64,000 bases of DNA from NCBI RefSeq assembly GCF_947623445.1, contig NC_135248.1:11975820-12039819 (forward strand). The letters run 5' to 3'. The notes beneath the pieces are model-generated. The model made no database searches. It saw only the letters and a list, made by a program, of their open reading frames with translations, and was not told where the DNA came from. The translations under genes were made by a program, and so were the position numbers. Each line of letters starts with the position of its first letter. Positions within the stretch are counted from its first letter, which is position 1. Of the stretch, positions 37,929 through 50,828 are shown in pieces. This DNA is from Clavelina lepadiformis. Its lineage: Eukaryota; Chordata; Ascidiacea; Aplousobranchia; Clavelinidae.

Positions 37929-40900
37929 ATGAAGTCGGTTGCCATTTCTGTGATACTTCTACTGCTTTTTGAAGCGTCTGCTACAGCGGCTCAAAATCCC
38001 GGGATTCAAATGTTGCTCACTTCAAAAGGAATTAATTTTGGTAGGTTTTTAGATTAAATGAACATGGCTTTAAGTTGAACTGCGTCTTTATTTTCAATTC
38101 AAGTGTATAAACATTCATTATAAGTGAATAAACATGTTTTAAAAAGTAATAGATTGAAGGAAAGTTTTAACTCACATATAATCCTCATGAGAAACTGAGG
38201 CAGTCTGAAACATGTTATAGTTATAAGTAAATTATATAAAATGCGTTTACCCATTATAATGGTATTTTTCGTCACTTCTCCAGCCTTCTAAAAGCAAATT
38301 AGGTTTTCCCACTTTATATGATTACTCCTGGTGTGTGATTACACCGTATAGTTTTTGCCCGTTTACTTGAAATTACGTTTAAAATTATTGCTTTCTTCAT
38401 TTCACGACTCATTTTTGATATTTATTTGTTACTCAAGGTGGAATTTTTTTGAAGCTGTTTTATGTTTTTTTTTAGCGAAAGACGTCGTACTTGGATTTGT
38501 GCGTGATGTTGCAAGCAATCTTGCGATTCCCAACATTAACGAAAGCAATTACGTTGTCAGCGAGTAGGTCATACTAGTCAGCTATATGCAGATTACGGTC
38601 GCTGAACTTTTATTTCTTTGCAGTTTCAGAACAACGTCCTTCGATTTGGGCACAACAAAAGTCAACACCGAGTCACCAATCGTGTTTAAAGTCGGAGTTA
38701 AAGGAGCAACAGCGACTGCTACCGGAAAGTGGAAAGCGTCAGATAAAATACTGTTGTAAGTGCGTGAAGTTCTTTGAAGGGACATTCCTTGTTCGTTTTC
38801 TTATGTCATGCTCAAATGCTGTGTGACGGCTATAGAAAATATATGTTCAGATGTTCAGCCGGTATATGTACTACAATAACTCAAGTATCACGTTTAACTG
38901 AAAAGACCAAAAAGTGTTAATCGATCTGCAAATCACAGCACAGAATCGCGGTATTTAGGATCTAGGATACTTAGGATTTAGGTAATTGGGATCCTTCTGA
39001 ACCAACAGCAAAATACAGTCTGACCCCACTAACAATGAATCCAGCTGACTTCGCGTGAGCAGATCTGCTGACAAGGCAAGGTTTATGATTCCCGCTTTGT
39101 GTTTAAAACAAAAAGGAATGTAAAGTTAAGAACATGAATCAAACGTGACTTCACAGTACGCACAACCAATGCAACACAACAGTTAAGAATCTCCTAACAG
39201 TACTATCTATCGTACTAGCGGTCGTATAACGCAATAGTGAACAAATTTAACATATATTCTACCACTGTACAATGCAAAGATACAAAACTTAAAAGGTGCT
39301 ATATTTATGCGTCAGAACTTGAGAAATTTTTCATTTCATACACGGTATATATGTAAATATAAATATATATATATAAACCCAACTAAACTTTTTTTGATAC
39401 ATAGAAAGTTCTAATATGATATGTTTTTACCCTGTTTCAGTTTTACCATAAATGGGATGGGAAAAGTCCACGTGTCTGCCAACATTGACCTTGAACAAAC
39501 GATTGGTTTTGGAAGGAACTCTGATAAACCGGCGGTAAAAATTTGTTACGTTTATTCTGTAGCGCAAAATGTTTTAGATAGAAAAGCTTTTATGAAAAGG
39601 CTTATTTATTGAAACAATTTCGTAGCCATCACTTTTCATGCCAGCACAGTCACTTTTACTGTAATCGTCTAATTATAGTTTTGGATTGGGTCATGCTCCG
39701 CTGACGTAACTAATATAGACATACAATTGGAAGGAAATTACTTCTTGCAAACTTGGATCTACAACATTCTGCTAGGCTTCTTCAAAGATAGGATAAGTCG
39801 AGAGCTTAAAGATAAGGTAAATAACTTCAAAACATTAAAACATTAAAACTTTAATGAGCAGAGTGGTAAAAGCTTAATAAGAGTTCACGCTCACATATTT
39901 TTTGTAGATTTGTGAAAACATCAGAGGTTCCTTTGCAGAACAAACTAAAAAGTTCTCAAATGAGTTTCAAAGTAAGCTATAATATACACAACTATTTATA
40001 ACATTGCAAAACGGAAAATGGTTTGTGTTATCTCTTGCATCCAATTATAGTTTGTTTAACTATTTTCGGCAATTTCAGCTGATTTTCCTCTGGTTTTCGG
40101 AACCAACCAACCAATCAAACTCAATGTTGGTCTCATCTCCAACCCAGTGGTGACAACTAACAGTATAACAATTGCCCTCAGAGGTCGCTGTTTCCCGATG
40201 TCGATGCCTTGGTTAAGGTTTGCTAAATTTTTAGGGGCCAATTAATCTACCCTACTGTAATCTACATGGGGCCAAATTTCACTTTGATATTTTTAACAAA
40301 ATATATAAACGTGGTGGATTAATCGCCCGTAATTGGTAACATTTACTTTACTATAAGTTATACCTTGTAATAAGGTTGTGATTTGCTGTAAAATGAATGT
40401 TAGCAAGTGTCTACTTGTAACGTATTGGCGGAACCATAGTATGATTGGTAGCTATGGCACACGATTTTACATTAAAGAAGTCAACAGCAATTTACAAAAT
40501 TCAAGGCTCTATGAATATACTAAGACAAATTGTGCACCTAAAACTTATAATTTCAATGAGGTCATTTCAAATTCAATAGTAAACACTCTAATTATACAAT
40601 GTCCATGAGCTCATTAATGCAAAGCTAAAAACGCAAAGGACAATGTGATTAGAGCGTTAAAATGCGTTATCAAGTGTTTGAATGCTAGAGTTTAAACACT
40701 TAAGTGATGACCAAATATGGTATAAATACCTCTAGAACATAAGATTCTGTTTTGTACAGAACATCGCCAGGAATAAACGGTAAATACTTGTAAACAAATA
40801 AAGTGACCCGGCATCGATAATGGATATTTATTTTCAATTTTAATTTATAAGGCTGAACGTTTGAATATGCTATTAATGTCAACAACTCGGAATTACTTGA

Positions 40901-42773
40901 GTAAACAGAACTTATCCTATCAATGGCATGCCTCTATATACAATAATTACCTATATTATGTAGTATGCTCCTACTATAATTACAGTAGGCGATTATAGCG
41001 ATTATAGTCGCTAATCGAAAACTTCATGATCGAATATTTTTATAACTACTTGAACATTACGTGAATATAACCAGAACATTTTTTTATCGATAAGCATTTT
41101 TGCTTTCAGTAAAAAAAAACGTTAAAATTTTTTCTTTGCAATTGCACTTTCTGACAATGCACGCATGTCATAAACTATACGTCAGTTAAATTATACTCAA
41201 TTAGAAAACTATTCGTTCTAGATTTCCATTTATTCCTCCAACGGCTCCGGTTCTCAGCAGTTATGCATCAAAGATGGCAAGGATTTCGATCAGTCCTTAC
41301 GTCATCAACACTTTGCTTTACTCGATGTGGAAGAGTAATGTATTGAAAAAAAGTTTCACACAGCAACAGGTTTGAATGAGCTTAGTTAAATGTTACCAGA
41401 TTTTGAAACCAATTGCCATTATTTGCATTACAAATTGTAGCTATAACCTGGAGAATTTGTTTGATACTTCTGAGTTATATCAAATAGATATTCAGTGTTT
41501 TAACTGTATATGTTTATATATATATATTAGTTAAGTTCTGTTCTGGGATCACCTTTGACAGCATACACCTTGGCACCATTTTTAACCCTTGCACCATACG
41601 GACACCAGTAAGTTTTATTCAAATTCTACTTATGCAAAACATATAACTCCGAATAACAGCCTATAATACTTTACATTGCAATCCGCTAAAACGTACAATA
41701 ACAGTAATATCATTGGTGTAACGTAGGCAATTGCAAGCAGAAGTTCTAGCAATCAAAGCACCAAAAGCTCAGTTCACAACAAGAGGCGTTACAATATCCG
41801 GTAAATTTGATATAGTTGCTGGACCTTCCATTGCCCCTAATGCAGCAACCATCAATACCGTGAGTACTGTTTAAACAAACTTAAGTAATGCCTCTCTCAA
41901 TTATACAGCAAACCAGATAAGTTTGAAGTTGCTGACAGCTGCATTTTTTATCAGGATGTTGAATTCATTTTCACACCTCTTCGCTCTGGAGGTATCATTT
42001 CCGGTTCGATGTCAAACATGCGTGTTGTCATCACAAATGTCGGTGCACTTTCGTCGCAAGCCCGCAGCAAAATGAATAAACTTATTGAAGATTTCCTGTT
42101 AATCCAAATGCTTCCGGCATTAAACAGTAAGGAAATTTTTATGACATTAATGACGATAAATTTTTTCTTATAGAAAATTTGATTTGCGGCAACTGCAAGC
42201 TGTTCCTTGCTTTCTTTAAAACGAAACTCCGGCAAGTTTAAAAAAAAGAAACTTGTATTGTCACACAAACTGAAATAAACGCCGTTAGACTAACTTTAAA
42301 TAAAAAAAAACGTTTAGCTTGATAGATTAGATATCATAATTTTTCACGATTGACATTCAGGTGCAACAGAGACTGGATTTGAATATCTGCGGATTTACGG
42401 ATTTGCTTTTTCTGATACTTCTATATACTACAGACAGGTATAACTCATAAATTACTAAGCATATAGCTTAACATAAAAGTAGTTACTTCTCAAAGTATCT
42501 GAATATTGAAACCTAGCACATGTTTAACAAAAACTTATAGTGATGAGCTTTTACTGAAATACAAAGCAAAGAAATTGAAACACTGTATAAAAACACACAA
42601 TTTATGCGTTCTAGAACGCAATAACGATGGAAACCAATTTCCGAAAACTTCCGACAACAACAGCAGCTCCGCCATCTCGCACCATCATGATAGAAAACTA
42701 TACTCAGCCGGACTTCAATGTATGGGCAATTTCATCCAAGACCAACAACTTAAACATATTACACCAGGGGTAG
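37929..42773 (+). CDS. BPI/LBP-family secreted protein, gene G (tail without Cys)
   Basis: Exons: 37929-38040, 38476-38563, 38624-38755, 39441-39534, 39679-39816, 39908-39971, 40079-40217, 41222-41369, 41531-41607, 41727-41859, 41955-42126, 42361-42437, 42615-42773; 1533 nt, 510 residues. Signal peptide MKSVAISVILLLLFEASATAA, then QNPGIQMLLTSKG. It differs from F/H/I/J by in-frame indels: exon 7 has four extra residues (GTNQPIKLNVGL), exon 8 one extra (APVLSSYASKMARIS) and exon 9 one fewer. Cys pair IGSCSAD/ICENIRG, plus RGRCFP. The exon 13 tail starts NAITMETNFRKLPTTTAAPP but then runs RTIMIENYTQPDF and ends LNILHQG with no Cys and little charge. Intron 7 (about 1 kb) is the largest in the gene. 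The last exon is the least certain part. Confidence 0.9.
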
Positions 42774-44796
42774 CGGCATCGTTTTTCTTAATCAGGTGGT
42801 TGCTGATACTGATGAACAATCTTGAAATTTGATTTAAAATTGTTTTTGTTAAACTTATTTGACTTTTTTACTTTTTGTGTAAGATTATTTTCGCTTGTGT
42901 ATTTTGTGCACATATTCTACATTCAAATTATTTTTAAACGACCACGTTAATCAAACATTTTTTTTCATTAATTGCTACGTTTGTGCTTTGTTGTCATTGG
43001 TAGCACTTTGAAAGTAGGTCTTACAATGAGTTTGTTATATGCTCTATACTATTCGAAAATAAATGTTGCAAACATGTAGCAAAACTGAACCTTTGCGACT
43101 TCTAAGACACATGTAATGCAAATTTAACGATTTCGAAGAAAACAGAGATTTAGAACAGACAGTTTAGGCAAACCACATGAACTAACAGGTGTTTATGGCG
43201 CATGGACTATTACCGCACCCAAAGTTAAGTGTTGACAGTAAAAAGTTTTAACCCATTCAATTTCTACGGGAAGATGTACAACAACCTTGTGTGGAAACGC
43301 TTAATTCTGAAGCACTTTACTGCTTAGCGTCAAACGTGCGTAAATCTTTGTAACACTATTTAGCGTTTCGGATAATAACAGGGTTTTTCTTGTCTGACCG
43401 CGAGATGTCGTTGAGCCCGATTCGAGTTGTTTTGGGATTTTTCTGAATTAACAAAGACTGGAAACAGATTTATTTCGCAAACAGGTTTCTGTTGACACTG
43501 ATAAGCCACACGGTGCTTTTAGCATTGCAAGTTCTAGTGTTCGAGAAGTACTAGACCAGGGTCGGCAACATGCTAAATTAATCTTTATAAACTTCATATC
43601 ACATGCATTACTCTGATCGTTTGACAAACTATTTTGTCACCGTCACATTGGTAAATTTCTATTACTTGAGAGAAGAGCGTATATTCTATAATGTTGTGGA
43701 ATTCATCGGTGTTTAACTGCAGTATACATAGTTTTGTTCCGCCTCCCGTGACGCTTTTGAGGTAAAAGAAACGTGTGGTATACGTCACTTATAGGTCATA
43801 TTTGTGTGAAGGCATTTGTACTGGTTCTTATACAATAGCCTCGATGTACAGTAATGACTCCGAATTCCGACGCCTGAGGAAAACAAGTATATAACCAACA
43901 GAAAAAAGTGTTGTTTTCACTTCTTTAAGCTGACCTAAAAATTTTATGTAAAAGCAGAAATCGTTTCAACTTGCCTTCTTCGTGCCCTCGGACAAATTTC
44001 AGTTGCGCCGAAACTACTGTAATGACGCAAAGAGTGGAATTGACGGCATGAAGTAATGACATAAGCATTAAGACAAAGTACTTGATGCGTCATAGCTTGC
44101 GGTTAAAAGTAAAATTTTATCCATACCAATTTCACATTTGGATAGGAGTCAAGTAATTAACTTTTTTATTTTATCAAAAATATTTAATAACTTCCTTAAG
44201 TTTAATGTTGTTGTCTTTGCCACAGTGTAGTCGCTTGCTGTACGATGCGTCACTAATCGAAGGTACCGTATCACGGGAATGTGATATATGGTTGGGAGAA
44301 AAATTGAGCATTTAAGACCTACTAAAACGAATTTTTGGCTTTTGCTGAAGCTGAAAACAACTTTAAAGTTAGAAGCGTCATTATAAGTGAGCACAAGTTT
44401 AATTCCACCACCATAATTTCTTTCGTGTTCAATTGCGCCGACACCATCTCGATAACGCGGAAAAACACAATTATGTGTACATAATTAAACAAAATTGAAT
44501 TCGACAGACATAACCGATCATCTCATTTCTAGCTTTCTGACTCAATATAATGTCTTAAATAATCAGGATAGGTGAAAGTTATGTCGACCATTATATTTCT
44601 AAGGTAATGGCTTTTCTACAGGTACAATGTAAATCAAAAATCTAATCAGTTCAATCAATCAACTAAACATTTTTTTAAATAGGTCAAAACATGAGCTATA
44701 CCGGCAAGAGATAAACTGCGGCATAAAAACTCCCGTTCTAAACATAGTTTACCGTTTGTGGCAGGACCGCTATGGTGGATTTCACCTAAAATCGTA
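42774..44796. other. Intergenic, gene G to gene H (2 kb)
   Basis: Holds the gene G 3' UTR with AATAAA at 43058-43063, and the motif GTTGCGCCGAAA at 44002-44013. No exon recognised. Confidence 0.45.
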
Positions 44797-44803
44797 TATA
44801 TAA
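44797..44803 (+). promoter_or_regulatory. TATA box of gene H
   Basis: TATATAA in CGTATATATAAGCATC, 67 bases before the ATG. Confidence 0.65.
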
Positions 44804-44863
44804 GCATCAATGTGCACCAGATCATTCGTTAGTTTTCCTACGAAATATCGAAGAAGATTAAAG

Positions 44864-47800
44864 ATGAAGTTAACTCTTCTTTCTGTGATACTTTGTCTGC
44901 TTTTCACCGCGTCCACGATTTCTGGACAAAATCCTGGACTTCAAGTGAGACTGACGTCAAACGGGATCAACTTTGGTGAGTTTGTTTTTGAAGTTTCTAG
45001 TGAAGACAAGGAACATTTTATGACAAATTTGCGTATTTACTTAACACGCTCGAAAATAAAGACATGGATAAAGGATTTATTGTGGTTCCTGAAAAATGAT
45101 ATTTATAGTGTTATGGTTGTTAAACTTTGAAATACGCGTAAATGTCAAATTTAATACTTATCAGTTCATGGTTTGTAAACATAAAATATGGTCGTTTTAG
45201 TTTCAAAAATATTATTCTACATATTACTATAAAATGAGCATTTGACAATATCAAAAAGTTTCATAAAGGTTTTCGTTTTGTTGCTCTTTATTGAAATATT
45301 TATTTATATTTTAGCGAAAGACATTGCCCTTGGATTTTTGCGTGACGTCATAAACAAACTTAAATTGCCAGATTTCAGCGGAAAGAATTTCGCAATTAGC
45401 AAGTAAGTGATGTAATATCCACCCCAATAGTTATTCTGTTGCTAACTACGTCTTTATAGTTACATATAAATTAGACGTTTCTCGGGAAAGTATACAAGTG
45501 CCAAACTATAGCAAAAAAGCATAATTTGTAATAATTCTTGTTTGGCAGTGTCAGAGTCAGATCCTTTACTTTTGGTTCAAGCACAGTCACAGCAAAGTCT
45601 CCGAACGTTTTTAAAGTTGCAGTGAAAGGCGCCAGTGCATATGCCACCGCGAATTGGAGGGCTTGGACAAAGGTTTGGTTGTAAGTGCAACCTATATTTT
45701 TAAAATAGGTCTTTCACGTAAATGAAGAAAATAATACGGGATTGACACTCTCTAAAATGCGATGTGACCTCAAAATAATACCTAAAGCGATTGTTACGGG
45801 CTTCTGTTGTGATAAAAGCTTTTACAAAAAACACAGTATACCAAACTTAACTCAAAATTGGCTGAAATGCAGGAATTCTACATTAACCTGAGCACCGTAT
45901 TGCTACGAATTATTTTCAGCAATCTCTCATCGACGTTTTCTTTTTAAAATACAAAAAAATAATTTACTTGTTAAAACTTACAAATTTAGCTTGAATTTAA
46001 AAGGTCATTTTGCGAACTTTGCTTATTTCTGTTTATTTCAGCATCAACTTCCGCGCATCAGGAACCGGCAAAGTTTCTGCCAAAGTCGATCTTGAACAAA
46101 CGATCGGTCTTGGAAGAAGTTCTGATAAGCCAGCGGTAAAAGATTATAAAGTCTTTGTTTAACTTCGAAAGTATAAATATTTTAATATTGTGTTGCTTTT
46201 ATTTTAAATCGGGTTAAATATTTGAAGAAAAATTCTGGAAAACAAGCCTTTAGCAAATTGTTGTTTTAGCGGTAACTGCACTTAGCTGTAACGATCGCAG
46301 TACAACGCGTGGTTCTTTAAATTTTATGAACTTTAAAACCCGTTTACAAAAGTTATATGTGGCAGACACAGAATATGAAGGTAATCTTCGACTTATATGT
46401 TAAAAAGGTCATAATGGGCTGTTGTTGAACTTTTTAAACCACACCTTAACACTTTAACATTAACCTTAACCTTAACCTTAACACTTTACCTAAAACAAAA
46501 TACACCAGGAGCAAAAAAATTGTTTTATGCCTACACAGACACATTCTAACGTCTTTTAATTAAAAGAAAGAATTACCAGTGTAACTAAAATAACAGAGAA
46601 ATCATTGCTTCACAGTTATCAGCAGGAGAATGCAAGTCCCCCATCACAAGCTTTGATATTGATCTTGAAGGAAGTAACTTCTTTGAAGATTGGCTTTACA
46701 ATCTGGTCCTAAGTTTCTTTGAAGGAAAAATTCGTCGCGAGCTTCAAAGCAAAGTAGAAAGAATAAGATTTATAAAAAGTATTTCTATGTGTTTCATCCC
46801 AACGCGTTATTTAACATTTTTCTGTTTTTATATCAGATTTGTCCAGAAATAGCGAAGGCGCTTGCAGAACAAAGCAAAAAGTTATCAAGTGAATTTCAAC
46901 GTAAGTTTGATATAAACGATAAAAACTAATATTGGTGTTTCTTTTTATATCTTTTAATATTTGACAACCATTCAATGCGATTTCAGCTGACTTTCCACTT
47001 GTATTTGGCACCAACGTTAATCTTGGTCTTGTCTCCAACCCAGCGGTGACAAGCAACAGCATCACACTTGCCCTCAGAGGTCGCTGTTATCCTAAATCTA
47101 TGCCTTCATTGAGGTTCGCTGACTTTATCATTTAATTCAATTTGCCGGGTTGAAATTTTTATAAAATAAACCTTTTCTGATTCAGTTTTCCGTTTAATCC
47201 TCCAACGGTTCCTGCTATCACTACAACGTCACAAATGGCAAGAATTTCGATCAGTCCTTACGTCATGAACACTTTGCTTTACTCGATGTGGAAGAGCAAT
47301 GTATTGAAGAAACGTTTCACACAGCAACAGGTTTGCACCTTTCTTTTGATTAAGATTTACTAAAGCATACAAAGTTTCTCTAATACTCAATCTCTACTCG
47401 TTTCTCTCTACGATACTGCTAGTACAGTAACACTGATCTAAACTTATTATTTGTCTATATAGAAAAGGTGAACTGTCTCTATTTCTAACTATTTTTGTGG
47501 TTAATTTAACCGCTTTTTTATGAAATTTTTACAGTTAACTGCGGCTGTGGGATCTCCAATAACTGCAAACACTTTGGTTCCATTCTTTCCGACCCTAGCT
47601 CCATACGGCACTCAGTAAGTTATGTATATTTTGAATAAAAGCAAACTTTTGAAACGTACATCTGGCAATGGAATAAATCAAACAAAAGAGTAACTTAAAC
47701 TTTTTTTATTTAGACCTTTGCAAGCTGAAGTTCGAGCAAGTCAAGCACCAAGAGCACAGTTTACAACAACTGGAATTCGAATATCCGGAAAATTTGATAT

Positions 47801-48596
47801 AATTGCTGGACCTTCAAGCGCACCACAGGCTGCAACCATCAGTACTGTGAGTATGAATGGCATCTTGGCCTATGTCAGTCGTTCGTTGACTGAGTTAAAT
47901 AACAAATAATTTAAGATATGCTTTTTGTAGAACGTTGACTTCACGGCTCAACCCCGTCTCACCAATGGCGTCATTTCTGGTTCCATATCAAACGTAGTTG
48001 TCGTCATCACCAACGCTGGTGTTCTTCCGGATCAAGTTCTCAACCAAATCAACCAGTTAATCGAAGCTTTCTTGTCAACACAAATAGTTCCAGCAATCAA
48101 CGGTAAAGACTTACTTAAGCCATTATTGCTGCCGGTTTTGCTAATTAAGCTGCTTGCTGGCTAGCAAGTTATACTCTATGAAAATATGTTTGGAAAACTT
48201 ACTGTTGACACTATGTTATATCAGATGTTACCGGAGCTGGATTCAAACTTCCCACCTTCTACGGTTACTCTTTCTATGGAGCCACCATCACCACTAAAAC
48301 GGTACGAAAATTTCTAATGTACGAATTAGCATTTAATGAAAATTATTTCGAAAATTCAACAAGTTTGTACAACAAGACAAAAATCAGTGATGTCTCAATG
48401 TACAACTTAAATGTGACAGAATGCCTTGGAAATTGGATCAAACTTTCGAAAAACTCCCCCACCTCCTCCTCCCACAATTAAATACCCGCCCAAACCTTGT
48501 ATTCGAAGAAGACCAATTAGCAATGATGACGAACTTCAGGAAGGATTTTACGAAATCAGACATAATGACAGAGAGGAATTGCTTTGCCCGTATTAA
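44864..48596 (+). CDS. BPI/LBP-family secreted protein with Cys-bracketed tail, gene H
   Basis: Exons: 44864-44975, 45315-45402, 45549-45680, 46042-46135, 46616-46753, 46837-46900, 46987-47113, 47186-47330, 47535-47614, 47714-47846, 47931-48102, 48225-48301, 48420-48596; 1539 nt, 512 residues. Signal peptide MKLTLLSVILCLLFTASTISG, almost the same as in F, I and J. Exon 5 opens LSAGECKSPITSF, where F has FTVGDC. The exon 6 partner is ICPEIAK, and exon 7 has RGRCYP. Exon 8 is MARISISPYVMNTLLYSMW with a basic KSNVLKKRF following. The tail reads FRKTPPPPPPTIKYPPKPC, then RRRPISNDDELQ, ending REELLCPY: a polyproline linker and a Cys-bracketed mixed-charge segment. Exon 12 gives GAGFKLPTFYGYSFYGA. 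Confidence 0.95.
46464..46487. repeat. Short CCTTAA tandem repeat in gene H intron 4
   Basis: Four near-perfect copies of a six-base unit (ccttaa) within a longer run of related 'taacactt' phrases, inside the intron between exons 4 and 5. Confidence 0.6.
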
Positions 48597-50762
48597 CTGG
48601 CAGTTAAAACCAGTGATGTTCAAAACCGTAGACCGAAATTACTTTTGCCGTACAAAACCGTTACCGTTTTTACCAAAATTGTTACCGAAAATATTTACTG
48701 GTATTTAAATACTTACTTGTACTGTTTACGGAAATTACTTTTGCCGCACTGTTTTGAGCATCTACAATGAGTATTTGGGATATTCGGGGATGTATTTAGT
48801 ATTTGCCATGACATCTATGAACAAATTCAATCCTGGCTTCTTTCTTGCATAATGGGTGTGATGGCAGTAACATCTAAGTAATGAATAGCTTTGCGTATTT
48901 GATAGTGTATTGTAGTATAAGCCACACGTGTATTTCACTTATGCATTTAAGAATACAAAAAATGGATTTCAGCACTTTATATGAAAGCAACTTTGTGAAA
49001 AATGTTTGTTAGTTTATATATTTCGTTTTCATTTTGAGTTTAAGTCAATAAACTTCTATGTCATTGTGTTTTGGAATTTTGTTAAAATTATAATATTTGA
49101 CGTTAAAAATCGATAATTACGTAACAGTTACCATGCTATATATGTTACCCTACCAATTTCACACTACACAATTTGCTATTGATAACACCGGATAAGTTAC
49201 CAAATGGATAATAAAAATATTGCACAAATTGCCTCGTGCGTCGCAGTCACGTGACGTTTCGCGCCAGCGTAGGCGTGAAAGTGTTTAGCGCTTTGTGGCA
49301 ACTGCGTTTGAACAGTTTCAATTCCTTATGAAGTGATTAATCAATTAATTATTAAACACACGTAATAACATGGCAAATAGACAATAATTCAGCATTGCGA
49401 TATTGTTTTATAAAACATGGACTGGCATATCGTTTGAGGTAAGCTTGTTTTAACGTTATACACGCTAGCTTGAAATATGAGTCGTATAACATATTCATAT
49501 AGTCCTATAACTATAACACATGTGCTGCCTTTTTATGGGAAATTCTTTATGTAAAGAGTTATAGACGCATTTTCCAGAAATTTACTAGAACACGTCAAGC
49601 CCAACTATATATCATATTTCAGAAGCTTTCCTCATTTGTAAACTTGTGCATACTATTTATTGTTCGACTGGTTTAAAATGAGATACAATTACTTGGTTTC
49701 GTGGTTTGCAGTCATGCTTACTTTTGTCATTGTGTAAACTGGAAGCTTCGCAATTATTAGCTTAATTAAGTAGATTAATGTTTTGATAAGTTTAAAAAAT
49801 TCGTAAAAAGTTTTGTTATAAATTTATGACGAGATTTAAAAATAAAAAAACTATAAATTACGAGACGGTGGAAATTTTTTTACAAAAAAGTTTATAGCCT
49901 GAAATAATTTGTTTTCACCGCTAGTTATTGGAAATTTCAGAATGATTAAACCGAAAAACTGACCTTTTGCCGGCTTAAGCTTAAAGAGTGATTTGTAACT
50001 AGGCTCGTAAATTTTCCGAAGTTGTTTTTCGCTTCTCCAAAGTTGCAATACGGATAGAAGAATTTCGGTTGCTGCCCCAAAATTGCTCACTGACAATATT
50101 GGGTTAACAACAATTGTGATGTCATCAAGAAGTCCAAGTATTTCCATTGTTGTAAGCTATCACTATTGCACCGATAAAAAAATCCTATACGTTTGAAGTT
50201 ATTTTAATGAATTTTCTGCTAATTTTAAGCAATTTAACTTAAATAATATTAATAACATTTATAGTAACGTAAATTTTAAGCAAATATTCCCAAATTCTTA
50301 TTAATCTAAATCTAACTTCAATTAAACCCTAAATAGTGAAAATCAAATTTTTGCTAACCCATTCTCCTACAACCCAAAACAGCTCATCGTTAACCACGGG
50401 CTACGTGACTATTTCAGCGCATAAGACTGGTCACGTATAGTTCGGCACTAGATGAAAAATATCGTACACGTTTCTCGCTTTGATAAACACCGGCAGCAGA
50501 AAAACAAGCCCAGTACGATATTTGGTCAAGCGTAACGAAAACAAAACGTAGATTTCGTAACCACGGGCCGCATAGTTACTTCTAAGCCTTAACTAAGCAA
50601 TCGGTTTGGTCAACAGGTATTTACCATCTATCGAAAGGAAAATGTTTGTGAAGGAAAACAACGAAAACTCGCACGTTATGGCGGCACGTCGCAACTGCGG
50701 AAAGAAATTCCCTTTTAAAATTATCTTGCTGTGAAAAACAATGAATCACTTAAAATCGTGTC
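48597..50762. other. Intergenic, gene H to gene I (2.2 kb)
   Basis: AATAAA at 49047-49052 is about 450 bases past the gene H stop. A CpG-containing patch at 49235-49310 carries GTCACGTGAC and TTTCGCGCC. A minus-strand ORF lies at 49851-50147. The stretch from about 50440 resembles the region upstream of gene J. Confidence 0.45.
49851..50147 (-). other. Unrecognised 98-codon ORF, possible first exon
   Basis: Begins MEILGLLDDITIVVNPILSV and continues ILLSVLQLWRSEKQLRKIYE, with a protein-like mix of charged and hydrophobic residues. GTCAGT after LKPAK could be a donor. No signal peptide, no similarity to the BPI exons, and no partner exon found. It may be a real exon of an unrelated gene or a chance ORF. 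Confidence 0.2.
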
Positions 50763-50769
50763 TATATAA
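50763..50769 (+). promoter_or_regulatory. TATA box of gene I
   Basis: TATATAA 66 bases before the ATG, inside a 77-base block (50730-50806) that reads identically before gene J. Confidence 0.75.
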
Positions 50770-50828
50770 GCAGCGCTATACTTCAACTCAGACAACAGTT
50801 TTCCTCCAAATATTGAAGAAGATTAAAG

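Noticed and set aside
46441-46492. Possible interstitial telomere repeat
   Set aside because: The unit is CCTTAA, not the TTAGGG found in most animals, and there are only about four copies.
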